A stretch of 64,000 nt of DNA, taken from assembly GCA_027493675.1 (NCBI GenBank), contig JAOSKI010000044.1:1-64000 (forward strand). Direction: 5' to 3'. Shown piece after piece: positions 10,736 to 20,871 of the stretch (position 1 is its first letter; every line of letters begins with the position of its first letter). Below the pieces are notes generated by a model. That model saw only the letters and a list, made by a program, of their open reading frames with translations, was not told where the DNA came from and searched no databases. The DNA is from Microthrixaceae bacterium (GTDB taxonomy: Bacteria > Actinomycetota > Acidimicrobiia > Acidimicrobiales > Microtrichaceae). The translations under genes were made by a program, and so were the position numbers.

Positions 10736-11423
10736 GTCGTCATCCCCGCCGCGACGACGACGCTGCGGTGCGCCACCAGGTTGGCCCGATCGAGCTCGTG
10801 TGATGCGAACAGCACGGTCGCCCCTGCGGCAGCCGCCTCCGAGATGAGGCCGTCGACGAGGTCCCGGCCGCCTTCGTCGAGTCCGGAATGCGGTTCGTCG
10901 AGCAGCCACAGCTCCGGACGGCGCACCAGCATTGCGGCGAACGACACCCGCTTGCGCTGCCCGGTCGACAGCGCTCTCACCGGCAGGTCCGAGAGGCGCC
11001 GCGCAACCTGGAGTCGGTCCAGGGCATCGGCGGAGTACGTCGGGTCGACTCCGGATGCACGGGCGAAGAAGGCCATGTTCTCCGAGACCGTCAGGTCGGC
11101 GTACAGACCGCTGTCGTGGCCGACGAGGCCCACCGGCGGTGCACCGCCCGGCGATCCGTGCGCAGATCGACTCCGAGCACGCGCGCCTCACCCTCGGCCA
11201 CCGGGACCAGACCCGCACAGAGCCGCAACGCAGTGGTCTTGCCGGCACCGTTGGAACCCGCCAGCAGGACGATCTCATCCGCCGAGATATCCAGGTCCAT
11301 TCCCGCGAGCGCCGGGAACCGCCCGAGCAGCACGACCACTCCGCGCAACACCACGGTGCGGTCGCGGTGGGACCGCGACGATTCCGGATACGACGTTGGT
11401 CTTGCGGTTTCGGGGTCGGTCAT
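10732..11423 (-). CDS. ccmA: CcmA ABC-transporter ATPase
   Basis: ATP-binding subunit powering haem release from CcmE. Walker A is AGSNGAGKTTALRL, the ABC signature LSTGQRKRVS, Walker B ELWLLDEP and the switch His is in LFASHELD. One frame change near 11133 joins AVHRR to GLVGHDSGLYADLTV. About 230 residues, normal length. First gene of the operon; a TAGCGT box lies 20 bases upstream of the ATG on this strand. Confidence 0.93.
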
Positions 11424-11442
11424 CGTGGGAGGGGGTTGGCCA

Positions 11443-11448
11443 ACGCTA
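11443..11448 (-). promoter_or_regulatory. Predicted -10 box of the ccm operon
   Basis: On the minus strand the sequence reads TTGCCAGGTGCCAC, 11 bases, TAGCGT, then 19 bases to the ccmA ATG. It mirrors the srtE and CAP-gene promoters, which have the same two elements 9 bases apart. Confidence 0.5.
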
Positions 11449-11456
11449 CCGGGACC

Positions 11457-11568
11457 GGGGTGGCACCTGGCAATGCTCCCCCGCCGGGGTGGCACCCGGC
11501 AATGCTCCCCGCCGGGGGTGGCACCCGGCAATGCTCCCCCGCCGGGGTGGCACCCGGCAATGTACCGG
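11457..11568. repeat. Four tandem copies of a 28-30-bp unit between divergent ccmA and sortase genes
   Basis: Units start at 11457, 11486, 11514 and 11544. The core is GGGGTGGCACCCGGCAATGC; the last copy is truncated after GCAATG. Copies differ mainly in C/G run length. Each contains TGGCACCCGGCA, a near-palindrome of the form TGSCRSSYGSCA. Placed exactly between two divergent promoters, the block could be a multi-site operator. Confidence 0.9.
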
Positions 11569-11575
11569 GTAGCGT
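11547..11575 (+). promoter_or_regulatory. Predicted promoter of the sortase gene
   Basis: GTGGCACCCGGCAA (11547-11560), 9 bases, TAGCGT (11570-11575), followed by TTGA. The same arrangement, with the upstream element in inverted orientation, precedes the CAP-domain gene at 47810-47838. Confidence 0.5.
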
Positions 11576-11581
11576 TTGATG

Positions 11582-12572
11582 ATGCTCTCGAAGGTCCTCG
11601 GCGCCACAGGACGACTCCTGATGATCGCCGGGATGGTGATCCTCGGCTTTGTGGCCTATCAGCTGTGGGGCACGGGCATCGAGCAGTCCCGTCAGCAGGA
11701 CGACCTGCTCGGCGAGTATGCGGTCTCGGTCGGTGCCGACGCCGACTCAGATCTGTCGGATCTGCTCCTGGCGCCGAACGACGCGAAGTCCGGCAAGAAC
11801 GGGGCCGACACGACCGAGACGACCCAGCCGGACACCCCCACGACGACAGCTGCTCCGAAAGGGCCGCCTCCCGCACCGAACCCAGGAGAGCCGGTGGGGA
11901 TCATCGAGATCCCGCGGATCGAACTTGCCAGGGTGATGGTCGAGGGCACGTCGCGCCGATCTCAAGAAGGGTCCCGGCCACTACATCGGCACTCCGTTCC
12001 CGGGTCAGAAGGGCAACGTCGGCATCGCCGGGCACCGTACGACCTACGGTGCGCCGTTCAACCGGATCGACGAGCTCCAACCCGGCGACGAGATCATCCT
12101 GTCGACGATCCAGGGAAGCTTCGTCTACAAGGTCATCCCGGCGCCCGGTTCGACCAACCAGGCGTGGTACACCGTGTCACCCCGCCAGGTCGAGGTTCTC
12201 AACGACATGGGCGACAACCGGGTGACGCTCACCGCATGCCATCCGAAGTACTCCGCCAAGCAGCGCATCATCGTCCATGCGGTGCTCCAGGCCCCACCCG
12301 CCGCCCCCTCGCCACCATCCGCTGAACCCGAGCGGGCATCGGTCAGGGCATCGGTCGCCCGGGACTTCGAAGACGGGCTGGGATCATCCCCCGAAGAACT
12401 GCCGATCTCCCTTGCCTACGGCGGGGTGGCCGCACTGGTGGCCCTCGGAGCCTGGCTGTTGGGCCGAAACATCAAGCAATGGTGGGTCGTCTGGCTGGTT
12501 GCCACTCCGATCCTGTTGGTCCTGCTGTGGAACGGCTACGCGCACATGGACCGGTACCTACCGGCGATCTGA
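11582..12572 (+). CDS. Class E-type sortase
   Basis: Membrane transpeptidase that attaches surface proteins to the cell wall. It has an N-terminal membrane helix (GRLLMIAGMVILGFVAYQL), a Thr/Pro-rich linker, and the sortase fold with IEIPRIEL, the catalytic His in GIAGHRTTYGAPF, the catalytic Cys in TLTACHP and the Arg in KQRIIVHA. A C-terminal tail adds two hydrophobic segments. A frame change near 11955 separates VEGTSRADL from KKGPGHYIGTPF. ATG 11582 is chosen because it lies 6 bases after the TAGCGT box, as at other genes here; ATG 11579 and TTG 11576 are alternatives. No LPxTG substrate was noticed in the window. Confidence 0.9.
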
Positions 12573-12621
12573 GGTCCGCGCACCTACGACCGAACCGGTT
12601 GGCTGCATCCCCAACCGCGGC

Positions 12622-13423
12622 TCAGCGCCCGCGGAAGTCGGGGATGCGACGCTCACGGAACGCATGCCGGCCCTCGACGAGGTCCTCGGAGGCCCATGCA
12701 GCTTCGAAGGCCAACCGATAGGCGTCGTCGGCCTTCCCGTGCACCGACGGTGCCGCACCGCCCTCCAACAGGTCCAGGCCGAGCTTGAACCCGCCAGCGC
12801 CAACAGGGCGAGCGAAGGATCTCGCCGGCCAACTCGTAGGCCTCGTCGAGCACCGAAGTGCCTGGACCGCCGTGTTGCGCGCCCTCGGCCCCTTCGTCCA
12901 CCTCGACGAGGTGCTGCACGAACCCGCATGTGAGTGCCGCCTCAGCCGTGAGCGGCTTTGCCGTCAGCAGCATCCACCGGGCCGTCGAGTGCCCGACGCA
13001 CATGCTGAGTCGGCGGATGGTCCAGTGGTCCACCATCAGCCCGAGCTTCGCCACCGGGACCGCGAGCGCGCGTCCGCAGTCGCAAGCCGCAGGTCACACG
13101 CGAGCGCGAGCTGCATGCCGAGACCCATGCACGACCCCGCGATCGCCGCCACCGTCGGCAGGGGCAGGGCCGACAGATCGTCCAACGCCGCGCGCAGATC
13201 GCCGGTGAATGCCAGGTCCTCGAGCTCGGTCAGATCCGCACCCGCGCAGAAGTGGCCCTCGTCGCCGGTCAGAACCAGACATCGCAGGTTGTCCTCCGCT
13301 ACGCGCCTAACCGCATCGTGCAGCTCGATCAACGCGCGGTGGTTGAGCGCGTTGCAGGCGTTCCGGTCGCGAGATCCTGATGGTGCCGACGATGCCGTCG
13401 GTCGTGTAGCTGACACTGCTCAT
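12622..13423 (-). CDS. Enoyl-CoA hydratase/isomerase family protein
   Basis: Crotonase-fold protein acting on acyl-CoA. MSSVSYTTDGIVGTIRIS, then after a frame change near 13360 NALNHRALIELHDAVRR, then HFCAGADLTELED and AAIAGSCMGLGMQLALACDLR, which form the oxyanion hole and CoA-binding loops. More frame changes near 13045, 12800 and 12750 lead to a C-terminus ending HAFRERRIPDFRGR. The exact reaction (hydratase, isomerase or hydrolase) cannot be read. A second paralogue is immediately upstream on the same strand. Confidence 0.82.
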
Positions 13424-13514
13424 CGCGTTGTTTCTAACACGCGGGCCCACGCCACGGCGCCGGTCCCGACCAGGCTCGTCCCGCCCGTGGGTGCGCGGGG
13501 CCGATGAAGCGGCG

Positions 13515-14357
13515 TCAGCGACCGGTCCACTCGGGCTTGCGCTTCTCGAGGAACGCAGTGATGCCCTCGGTGGCGTCCTCGAGCCCCGTGGCCACGGTGA
13601 GCATGGGGTGAAGCACCGCGAGCGCCTCCGATGCCGCCATGCCCCATGTGGCGTAGAAGGAGTCCCGCCCGAGGCGCATCGCGGACGGCGACGCCGACGC
13701 GAGGGCGGCGGTCAACTCACGCACCGCCACATCCAACTCCGCCGGCTGAACCACCCTGGTCAGGAACCCGAACCGGTCTGCCTCTGCGGCGTCGATGCGT
13801 CGGCCGGTCATCATCAGTTCCAGGGCCCGCTTGGGCGGCATGGACCGGCACAGCGGCACGGTGATCATGTAGGGCCACAGGCCCACGTTCACCTCGGGGG
13901 TGCCGAAGGTCGAGTCGTCACTCGCCACCACCAGATCGCACGACAACGCCAGGCCGAAACCACCCGCCAGGCAGTATCCCCGAACTCCGGGCCACGGTCG
14001 GCTTGCCCAGCGACCACAGGTCCTCGAACAACGCCGCCAGCTCACCACGCCCGGAATGTGCCTCGGCATGTGAATCGCCCTGCATCCCACCCAGATCTGC
14101 GCCTGCGCAGAACGCCCGGTCGCCCGCGCCGGTTATCACCAGCACCCGCACGGCGTCGTTCGATCGCGCATCCGCGATCGCCTGCGCATCGCGGTGAGCA
14201 CGTCCCAACTGAGCGCGTTCCGGCGCTCGGGACGGTTGATGGTGATCGTCGCCACGCCCTCTGATACTTCGTAGAGCAGCTCGGGAGTCGATCCCGTCAC
14301 GGACTCGGCGGACGTGTCCTCGCTCGTCTCCGCTCGGCCCCGGTCCCAGTCGGTCAT
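13515..14357 (-). CDS. Enoyl-CoA hydratase/isomerase family protein
   Basis: Second crotonase-fold paralogue. The N-terminus LLYEVSEGVATITINRPERR is typical, followed by AFCAGADLGGMQ and, after a frame change near 13985, RGYCLAGGFGLALSCDLVVA, the two oxyanion-hole loops. The C-terminus EGITAFLEKRKPEWTGR is characteristic of the family. About 280 residues. It lies 91 bases upstream of the other paralogue, so they may be cotranscribed in fatty acid or aromatic acid breakdown. Confidence 0.85.
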
Positions 14358-14428
14358 GTCGATGCCCTCCCCACCGGTTTCGCCCGGTGCAGTTCGGATC
14401 CGGATCTTCCCGGAGTTGGACCGCAGGT

Positions 14429-14434
14429 TAGTTT
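14429..14434 (+). promoter_or_regulatory. Predicted leaderless -10 box
   Basis: TAGTTT ends 6 bases before the ATG at 14441, the same spacing as at several other genes in the window. Confidence 0.4.
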
Positions 14435-14440
14435 TCGGTC

Positions 14441-15142
14441 ATGGCTCTGCTCCCCACACTCGTCGCGCTGGCCGTCGGGGTCGGCCTCGGCCTGCGCTGG
14501 GGAGGCTCGTTCCACAACATCACCCAGTGGCGTCCGGTCTTCCCGCTGATCGGGGCCGGCGGTCTTACCCTGATGATCCTCACCGACGTCGTCGGGATCA
14601 GAGGCACCCCCGCGGTATTGCTCAGGCTCCTGGCTCTCGGACTGATCGTTGCCTTCGCCGTGCTGAACATCCACACCGGCGGAATGGTTCTGGTTGCTGC
14701 CGGTTTCGGCCTCGACCTGCTCGTCACACTGATCAACTGGGGCATGCCGGTATCGGTGGGCGCCATGGTGGCCTCGGGGATGGCCCACGACCGCGCTGCT
14801 GCAGAGGCAATGACGCTCAGCGGAGGCCGAGAGGTGGCTGACGGAGCATGGCTGGGGTTCCTCGGCGACGTGATCCCACTCCCGTGGGGTCAGGTGGTCT
14901 CCATCGGTGACCTTCTGTGGCTGAGCGGACTGACCCTGGTGACCGCGAGCGTCATGCGCCGCTACCAGGTTCGCGGCGCCAGGGCACGAGCCGGCACCCG
15001 AAGGGTTCCCTCCGCTCGACGTGGCAACAACACCTACAGCCAGTCACTGTCGGTGCTGGGCCGTGGTCCTGCTCCCCGCAAGGGACCCGGCCTTCACCCT
15101 TCGCGGCTGGGTGATCGCCGACCGGGTCGTCCGACCCGCTGA
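14441..15142 (+). CDS. DUF5317-type small membrane protein
   Basis: A membrane protein with about five hydrophobic segments: ALLPTLVALAVGVGLGL, RPVFPLIGAGGLTLMIL, LLALGLIVAFAVLNI, MVLVAAGFGLDLLVTLI and SIGDLLWLSGLTLVTASV. The loop NWGMPVSVGAM resembles the DUF5317 family seen in Actinobacteria; function is unknown. The basic C-terminal tail after about residue 180 looks like out-of-frame sequence, so the true end may be near 15000. It precedes the WXG100 and EssC-like genes by about 120 bases and may belong to the same transcript. Confidence 0.6.
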   Translation: MALLPTLVALAVGVGLGLRWGGSFHNITQWRPVFPLIGAGGLTLMILTDVVGIRGTPAVLLRLLALGLIVAFAVLNIHTGGMVLVAAGFGLDLLVTLINWGMPVSVGAMVASGMAHDRAAAEAMTLSGGREVADGAWLGFLGDVIPLPWGQVVSIGDLLWLSGLTLVTASVMRRYQVRGARARAGTRRVPSARRGNNTYSQSLSVLGRGPAPRKGPGLHPSRLGDRRPGRPTR

Positions 15143-15260
15143 CACCGCAGCTCGCTCACTGTTCACTTCTCCGAACACCGACATCCGGTGTGCACGATCC
15201 CGCTCGGCGGCCTCCAGCGCGTCCGGCGTGCCGTGTTCCGACCACAAGGAAGTGACTCCG

Positions 15261-15525
15261 ATGGCACAACTCGGCCTCGACCCTGAACAGATGACCCAGC
15301 TCTCCAAGACCATGCGCGGAGGCGGACGCCATCGACGCATCCGCCAAGAAGATCGACGGGAAGTTGCGCTCCACCTGGTGGAAGGGCCAGGACTCCGACA
15401 AGTTCAAGGGCCAATGGGAGGGGCGCCATCGCAAGGCGGTCAACGACGCCGCACGCGTGCTTCGCGAAGCCGGCGAGCACATCAACGCCCAGGTGGCAGA
15501 ACAGAACCAGGCCTCCGGTCGCTGA
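15261..15525 (+). CDS. WXG100 family (ESAT-6-like) secreted protein
   Basis: About 88 residues, the standard size for WXG100 helical hairpins exported by type VII secretion. The turn reads STWWKGQDSDKFKGQW, where WKG is the WXG motif. The first helix is MAQLGLDPEQMTQLSKTMR, joined across a frame change near 15320 to AEADAIDASAKKIDGKLR. The second helix ends INAQVAEQNQASGR, and I see no clear YxxxD/E export signal. It lies directly upstream of the EssC-like ATPase, which supports the assignment. Confidence 0.82.
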
Positions 15526-15613
15526 TCATCTGATCGCCTCGGGACACGCACCGAGTGCGCAGCACCACGGTGCCGCCGCGGCGCCGCAGAAGGGGTGGCG
15601 TGGCGACGGAACC

Positions 15614-18600
15614 GTGACGATGGATCTGGATCACCGACCAGCACGCACAGCGATGGGGCTCTGGCGCATCGACCTCCCGGGCAGCGCCGACGTGTGCCCA
15701 CCGACTGCAGCGCAGGGCACCCAGAACGAGCGCAGTGGCCCGAGCTTCCTCGACGTCTCGGTCACCATCGCTGACGACGCCACAGTGGGTGACCTGGCCC
15801 ACGCTCTCGCCACCCACGCCGGGTACATCGACACAGCCGGTGAGCTGACGCTCGCAGTCGAGGGTAGGCAACTCGACCCACACGCGTCGGCCGCCGACGG
15901 CGTCCCACGAAGCGGCACGACAGTCACCTTGTGCCGGTCTGTCCCCGAGATGGTGAGCAGGGTCCCCGACGCACCGGTGATCGTCAAGGATGCCTGTGGA
16001 GCTCGAAGGCTCCGCTACGGCCTCAACCACCTGGTCGCCGGGACTGCCATCGGTGTGGGTCACAGCGTGACGGTGACCACCGGTGGGCTGGGTCGCCTGA
16101 CGGTGAACGGTGTGGAGGTCCGCGGCAACGCCACTCTCGTCGACGGCGACCTGCTGCGCCTCGGCGAGTGGACTGCGACGCTTTCGGTCAAGGGTGTTCT
16201 ACGACCACCGACCGACCGAGGCCCCACGCGACGGGTTCCGGTGTCGAGGGGCATATGGGAGCCACACGAAGCAGTCCCCGTCGAGCTACCCCATCCCCCG
16301 GGTCGCCACCGTACTCCCGGATTCCCTTGGTTGACCGCGATCGTACCGCTCGCCATGGCGGCCGGAGCGTGGGTGACGACGCGTAGCCTCCTCATGGTCG
16401 CGTTCATGGGCTTCTCGTTCGTGTACGTGATCGCCAGCGGGATCGAGAGTCGCTGGGAGGCCAGGGCGGCGGACCGCTTCGCCGTCGCCGAATTCCGCGA
16501 GAGCCTCGCCGAGGCGGCCGACGAAGTGCAGTCACGCCGCGACGCGCAGCACGAACGCGACGAGACCCACCACCCGAGCGTCGCTGAGGCAACCGCCTGG
16601 GTTCATCCGTTGAGCCACCGCCTCTGGGAGCGCGCCGGGTCCTATCCGCATCCGTTGGCGGTGAGGTTGGGCGTCTCGCAGTCTCCTCCCGACGACCCCG
16701 TTGTCCGCCCGGCCCTGGGACGGCCGGACCTGCGGGGCTCGCTCGACGAGGTCTGCACCCGCAACGGCCCGAGCGAGCGACCCCTCACGGTCGACCTCGA
16801 GGCCACCGGTGGAGTAGCCGTGGTCGGCGACGACGTCCGGTCCCGTGAGCTCGCCGGATCACTCGTGGCTCAGCTCACGGTGTTGAATCCGCCGGGTGAG
16901 CTAGCGGTCCGAATGGACGTCGAGCGCCACGCCTGGCGGTGGGCGGACTGGCTGCCCCACATCACGACTCCGGGCGACCGGACCGTGTGGATTCACCGGC
17001 GGGACCCGGATCCGCTCGTCGGTGGGGCCAACCGAGGTCCGGACAGTCGGCACATCGACGGTCCGCTCATCTGGATCTCACCGGATACGGTCGGGTTGCC
17101 CGAGTCGATCCGTGCCCTGGTCCACTTCGACAACCACGGCCTGGCCACCTTGCAGATCGACCACGGTCCACCCGAGGAGTTCGGGCCGGAAGTGCTCGGC
17201 AGCGAGGCGTTGGAGGTCTTTGCCCGCCGGCTGGCCGGATTCTCACCGGGCTCCGGCGGGGGGCCGGGCGGTGACTCCACACCCGCACAGGTCACCCTCG
17301 CCTCGCTCGGGCTGCACCCCGACTCCGGTCAGATCCTGGACCGCTGGCGCTCGTCGCCCCCGGGGCCCGGCGACAACGCTCTGGCGGTGCCGCTGGGTGT
17401 GGTCGAGGGTGGGGGCATCCTGGTCATCGACCTCGTGCGCGACGGCCCCCACGCCCTGGTGGCAGGCACCACCGGTGCGGGCAAGTCCGAGTTGTTGCGT
17501 ACGATGCTGCTGGGCCTGGCGACGCGGTACCCACCCGACCGGCTCAACCTGTTCCTGGTGGACTACAAGGGCGGCGCCGCATTCGGCCCCCTTGCCGGCC
17601 TACCCCACTGCGTCGGCCTGCTGACCGACCTCCGCTGCGACGGGGCCGGTCGCACCCTCACCGCGCTGCGGGCCGAGCTCCGACGCAGGGAGACGCTCCT
17701 GGAGCACCACGGGCAGAGCGAAGTGTGCAACCTCGACCAGGCGGTCCGTCCCGCCTCGCTGCTGCTGGTCGTGGACGAGTTCGCAACCCCTTGTCTCAGA
17801 GGCACCGGACTTCCTCGAGGGCATGCTGGACGTCGCCCAACGGGGCCGGAGCCTGGGGATCCACCTCGTTCTCGCCACCCAGCGACCCGCCGGGGTGGTC
17901 AGCGACGCGATCCGCGCCAACACCTCGCTTCGGATCGCTCTGCGGTTGCCCGACGCCCACGACAGCATCGACGTGATCGGATCACCGCTCGCAGCCGGGC
18001 TCCCCGTGAGCAACCCGGACGCGCACTGGTGCGACTCGACCATCATCGCCTGGTGACGACACAGGTCGCCTACAGCGGCTCGGTTCCCTCGGCACATCCC
18101 ATGATCCGCGTCGAGGACCTGCACGACGCACCCGCGGCCGAGCCCCGACGGGCCTACGTCGACGATGCACCCGGAACCGGAGGCTCCGAGCACCCCGACG
18201 AGCTCGAGGCGCTGACCGCGGCCATCGCCGAGGCATGCGAACAGGCAGGGTCACCCGACGCACACCGACCCGTTCCACCTCCTCTCCCTCGAGACGGTCA
18301 CCTCCGAGGAGCTGCCCGGCGACGGTGACCTCGACACGCTGTGCATAGGCCTGGTCGACCACCCCGAGCTCCAGCGACTCGAGGTCCTGCGGCTCGACCC
18401 CGAGCGCCTCGGCGGTGTGCTGGTGACAGGCGCTCCCGGCAGCGGGGGTGACCACCACTCTCGGAGCGATCGTGCAGGCTGCGGACCGACAAGGTGGTTG
18501 GCAGGTGTACGTGATACACACCGACGGCCGCTCCGGTGCGTCGAGCGAGCCAGGCGGGCTCGCGATCGGCGGGTCGGTGTGCGAGGTCGTCGACGCCTCG

Positions 18601-19653
18601 GACCATGAACCGCTTCGGCGCATGCTCGAGACGCTCGCCAGGTCGACCGACGCCACCGGATCGCCTCCACCGGCGCGCCGCCTGCTGGTGCTGGACGGCT
18701 TCGGGGCCTTCGAACGGATGCAGGAGCCCGTGAACCGCGGCTGGGCCGTCGAGACGTTCCTCGACCTGGCCGCGAACGGCCGACGCCACAGCCTGTTCGT
18801 GGCCGTCTCCGCTCGGCGGCGGATGGAGCTCCCTCCATCGCTGCTGCACCACCTCGGCGACCGGATCGTGATGAGGACGATCGACGAGGACGAAGCCACC
18901 ATGATGGACGGCCCCGCCGAGCTCGCGGGTGTCGACCTGCCGCCCGGTCGGGCATGGGTCCGCGGCCACTGGGCACAGATCGCACATCCCACACCGACCG
19001 GCGCCCCTGCCCGGACGGTTCCACGTCGGCTGGACCACGACGTCCCCGTCGCCCGGCTCCATCCTGCAACCGACACCCGGCCCTGGGCCCTGCCGATCGG
19101 CATCGAGCGGAGGATCTCCGTGTCGCGGCGCTCGACCTCACGGACTCACACGCCCTGCTCAGTGGATCACCCCCGAAGCGGTCTCACCAATGCGCTCGAG
19201 ACCATCGGCGCGGTCGCGGGCTCCTCGGGCATCACGGTGCAGGTGATGCCCGAGGCCCACCCGGCCGAGATCGCAGCACACGTCCGCGACGCCGTGCAAC
19301 GGGCATCGCGTGAGCCCACACGGCGCTTCATGCTCGTGGTCGAAGACCTGGATCGCCACGGCGACGACCCTGAGCTCAGTGCGGCCTTCGCGGCGCTCTT
19401 CGGTGACCTCCGCAGCTCCAACCTGCGATTGGTGGCCGCAGGTGACCCACTGGGCCTGTTGCGCTGCTACGGCGACACCGTGACACGACTCCGCTCCATG
19501 CACACCGGGGTGCTGCTGGGAGCCGACGCGCACGACATCGGGGACGTGCTGCACCACGACCTTCGCCGCCGTGACGACATCCCCGCAGCTCCGGGCCGTG
19601 GCTGGCTGTGCCACCGCGATGGCGCGTCAGTGGTCCAGGTCGCTCACCGCTGA
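15614..19653 (+). CDS. EssC/EccC-like FtsK/SpoIIIE ATPase of a type VII secretion system
   Basis: Motor of a type VII-like secretion system, about 1345 residues after joining frames. Order: a ubiquitin-like segment (residues about 35-110), an FHA-like beta domain (NHLVAGTAIGVGHSVTVTT, GDLLRLGEWTATL), a pair of membrane helices (TAIVPLAMAAGAWVT, LLMVAFMGFSFVYVIASG), then three ATPase modules. Module 1 has Walker A AGTTGAGKSELLRT, NLFLVDYKGGAAFGPL and LGIHLVLATQRPAGVV. Module 2 has a weaker P-loop TGAPGSGVTTTLG. Module 3 has SGSPRSGLTNALE, lacking the Lys. Frame changes lie near 17790, 18025, 18265, 18450, 19130 and 19170. The start could be GTG 15614 or ATG 15620. The gene overlaps the convergent FHA gene by 10 bases. 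Confidence 0.85.
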
Positions 19654-20387
19654 TCCAGCGGCACGGCCCGATCCGCATCCACTGCCTGCTCGGCATCCGT
19701 GTTCAGCAGCGCCAGATCGTCGGCTGTGACGAGGCCCACCGCGAGCGCGTGGTCCACCAACACCCGCCGCCGATCCGATGCCTGGATTCCCTCGGCCCCG
19801 TGGAGGCCCGGCACGCCGACCCGATCCAACTTCTGGCACAGATGGTCCAGCTTGCGGTTGTACTTCGACAGCGACCATCCGAGGCGACGCGCGGAGGTCG
19901 CCTTGGATGCAGAGGGTGACGGGTCGGCATGGGGATTGGCCAGACGATCCGATGCCAGTTCGACCAACAGGAGATGCTGCTCGGGATTCAACTCGACCAT
20001 GCCCCACTCCAGGGTCCGTTGTCCCGTGGCCTGCTCGAAGCGCGTCTCGACCGGTGAGCGGACTCCTTCCAGGGCGGCGTCGAACTCGTAGCGGGTACGC
20101 CCTGCGACGAAGGAGACCGCGAACTCGGCCATCGCCAGGCCGAGGGACCGGCCGGGCGCCAGGACCACCGATGTGGGTCCGGTTCGGTCGGCGACGTTGA
20201 TCACGATGCTGCGGCCCACGTTCGACAGGAACCAGTGGCCGTCGCGGAACGCGAACACCCCGAGCACCCGGTGCAGGTACGGGTTGGTGTCGATCACCAG
20301 GTCGGCCTCTCGACCGAAGCTCATCGAGCGGTCTGGGGTACAAGCGTGTTCCTCGCCGCAGTAGTCGACGTAGAGCCGCTGTGACAT
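19644..20387 (-). CDS. FHA-domain protein with C-terminal winged-helix-like region
   Basis: 247 residues in a single unbroken frame. Residues about 20-115 form an FHA phosphopeptide-binding domain (SMSFGREADLVIDTN, LHRVLGVFAFRDGHWFL, NVGRSIVIN). After an acidic linker, the last 100 residues include LGWSLSKYNRKLDHLCQKLD and RRRVLVDHALAVG, which look like a DNA-binding or protein-interaction helical domain. It is convergent with and overlaps the EssC-like gene, so a role in phospho-dependent control of that secretion system is inferred. Confidence 0.75.
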   Translation of the reverse strand: MSQRLYVDYCGEEHACTPDRSMSFGREADLVIDTNPYLHRVLGVFAFRDGHWFLSNVGRSIVINVADRTGPTSVVLAPGRSLGLAMAEFAVSFVAGRTRYEFDAALEGVRSPVETRFEQATGQRTLEWGMVELNPEQHLLLVELASDRLANPHADPSPSASKATSARRLGWSLSKYNRKLDHLCQKLDRVGVPGLHGAEGIQASDRRRVLVDHALAVGLVTADDLALLNTDAEQAVDADRAVPLDQR

Positions 20388-20432
20388 CGCTACCTCCCCG
20401 ACGCGACCTGGTGGACCTCACCACCCTATCCC

Positions 20433-20871
20433 ATGGACTTTCATGCTATTTCATGGATCTGCCGGGGTTCCAGCGATGAGGTCACCGGGGCACCGACCGG
20501 CACCGATTCTGCCGCGGAGCCGTCCGACGGTCAGGCTGTGGGAATGGCCCCCGAAGACACCGAACCGGATCCGGCGGAGACCGGCCCGACCGGCGGGGGA
20601 CCGACCGGGCCGCCGTCCGATCCGGTCCTGGAGCGCAGAGCAAGGCTGCTGCGGCTGACCGCCGTGGGGACAGCGGTTCGGCTACGCCTGCTTCGGCCTC
20701 GCCATGGTCCTGTTCGTGGTCGCGCTTGCCACCCAGCTTCCCGAGTGGATGGTCTCGGCGATCGTGGTCCTCATGGTCGCCGGCTCCGCGGTGCTGCTGC
20801 CATCCATCATCCTGTCCTACGGCGCGAAGGCGGCCGACAAGGAGGACCGGGGCGAACCGTTCGGCTACTGA
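20433..20871 (+). CDS. Small membrane protein, unknown function
   Basis: About 145 residues. A Pro/Asp/Glu-rich N-terminal half (GMAPEDTEPDPAETGPTGG) is followed, across a frame change near 20680, by two hydrophobic segments (FGLAMVLFVVALATQL and MVSAIVVLMVAGSAVLLPSII) and the C-terminus GAKAADKEDRGEPFGY. It is divergent from the FHA gene and overlaps the next convergent gene by 7 bases. I do not recognise a named family; the second half is better supported than the start. Confidence 0.55.

Noticed and set aside
11457..11568. Tandem repeats that might be a CRISPR array
   Set aside because: Units are contiguous 28-30-bp copies with no unique spacers, and no cas genes are near.
17790..18060. 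Programmed ribosomal frameshifting in the EssC-like gene
   Set aside because: Two opposing changes within 250 bases, with similar events throughout the window, fit sequencing indels better.
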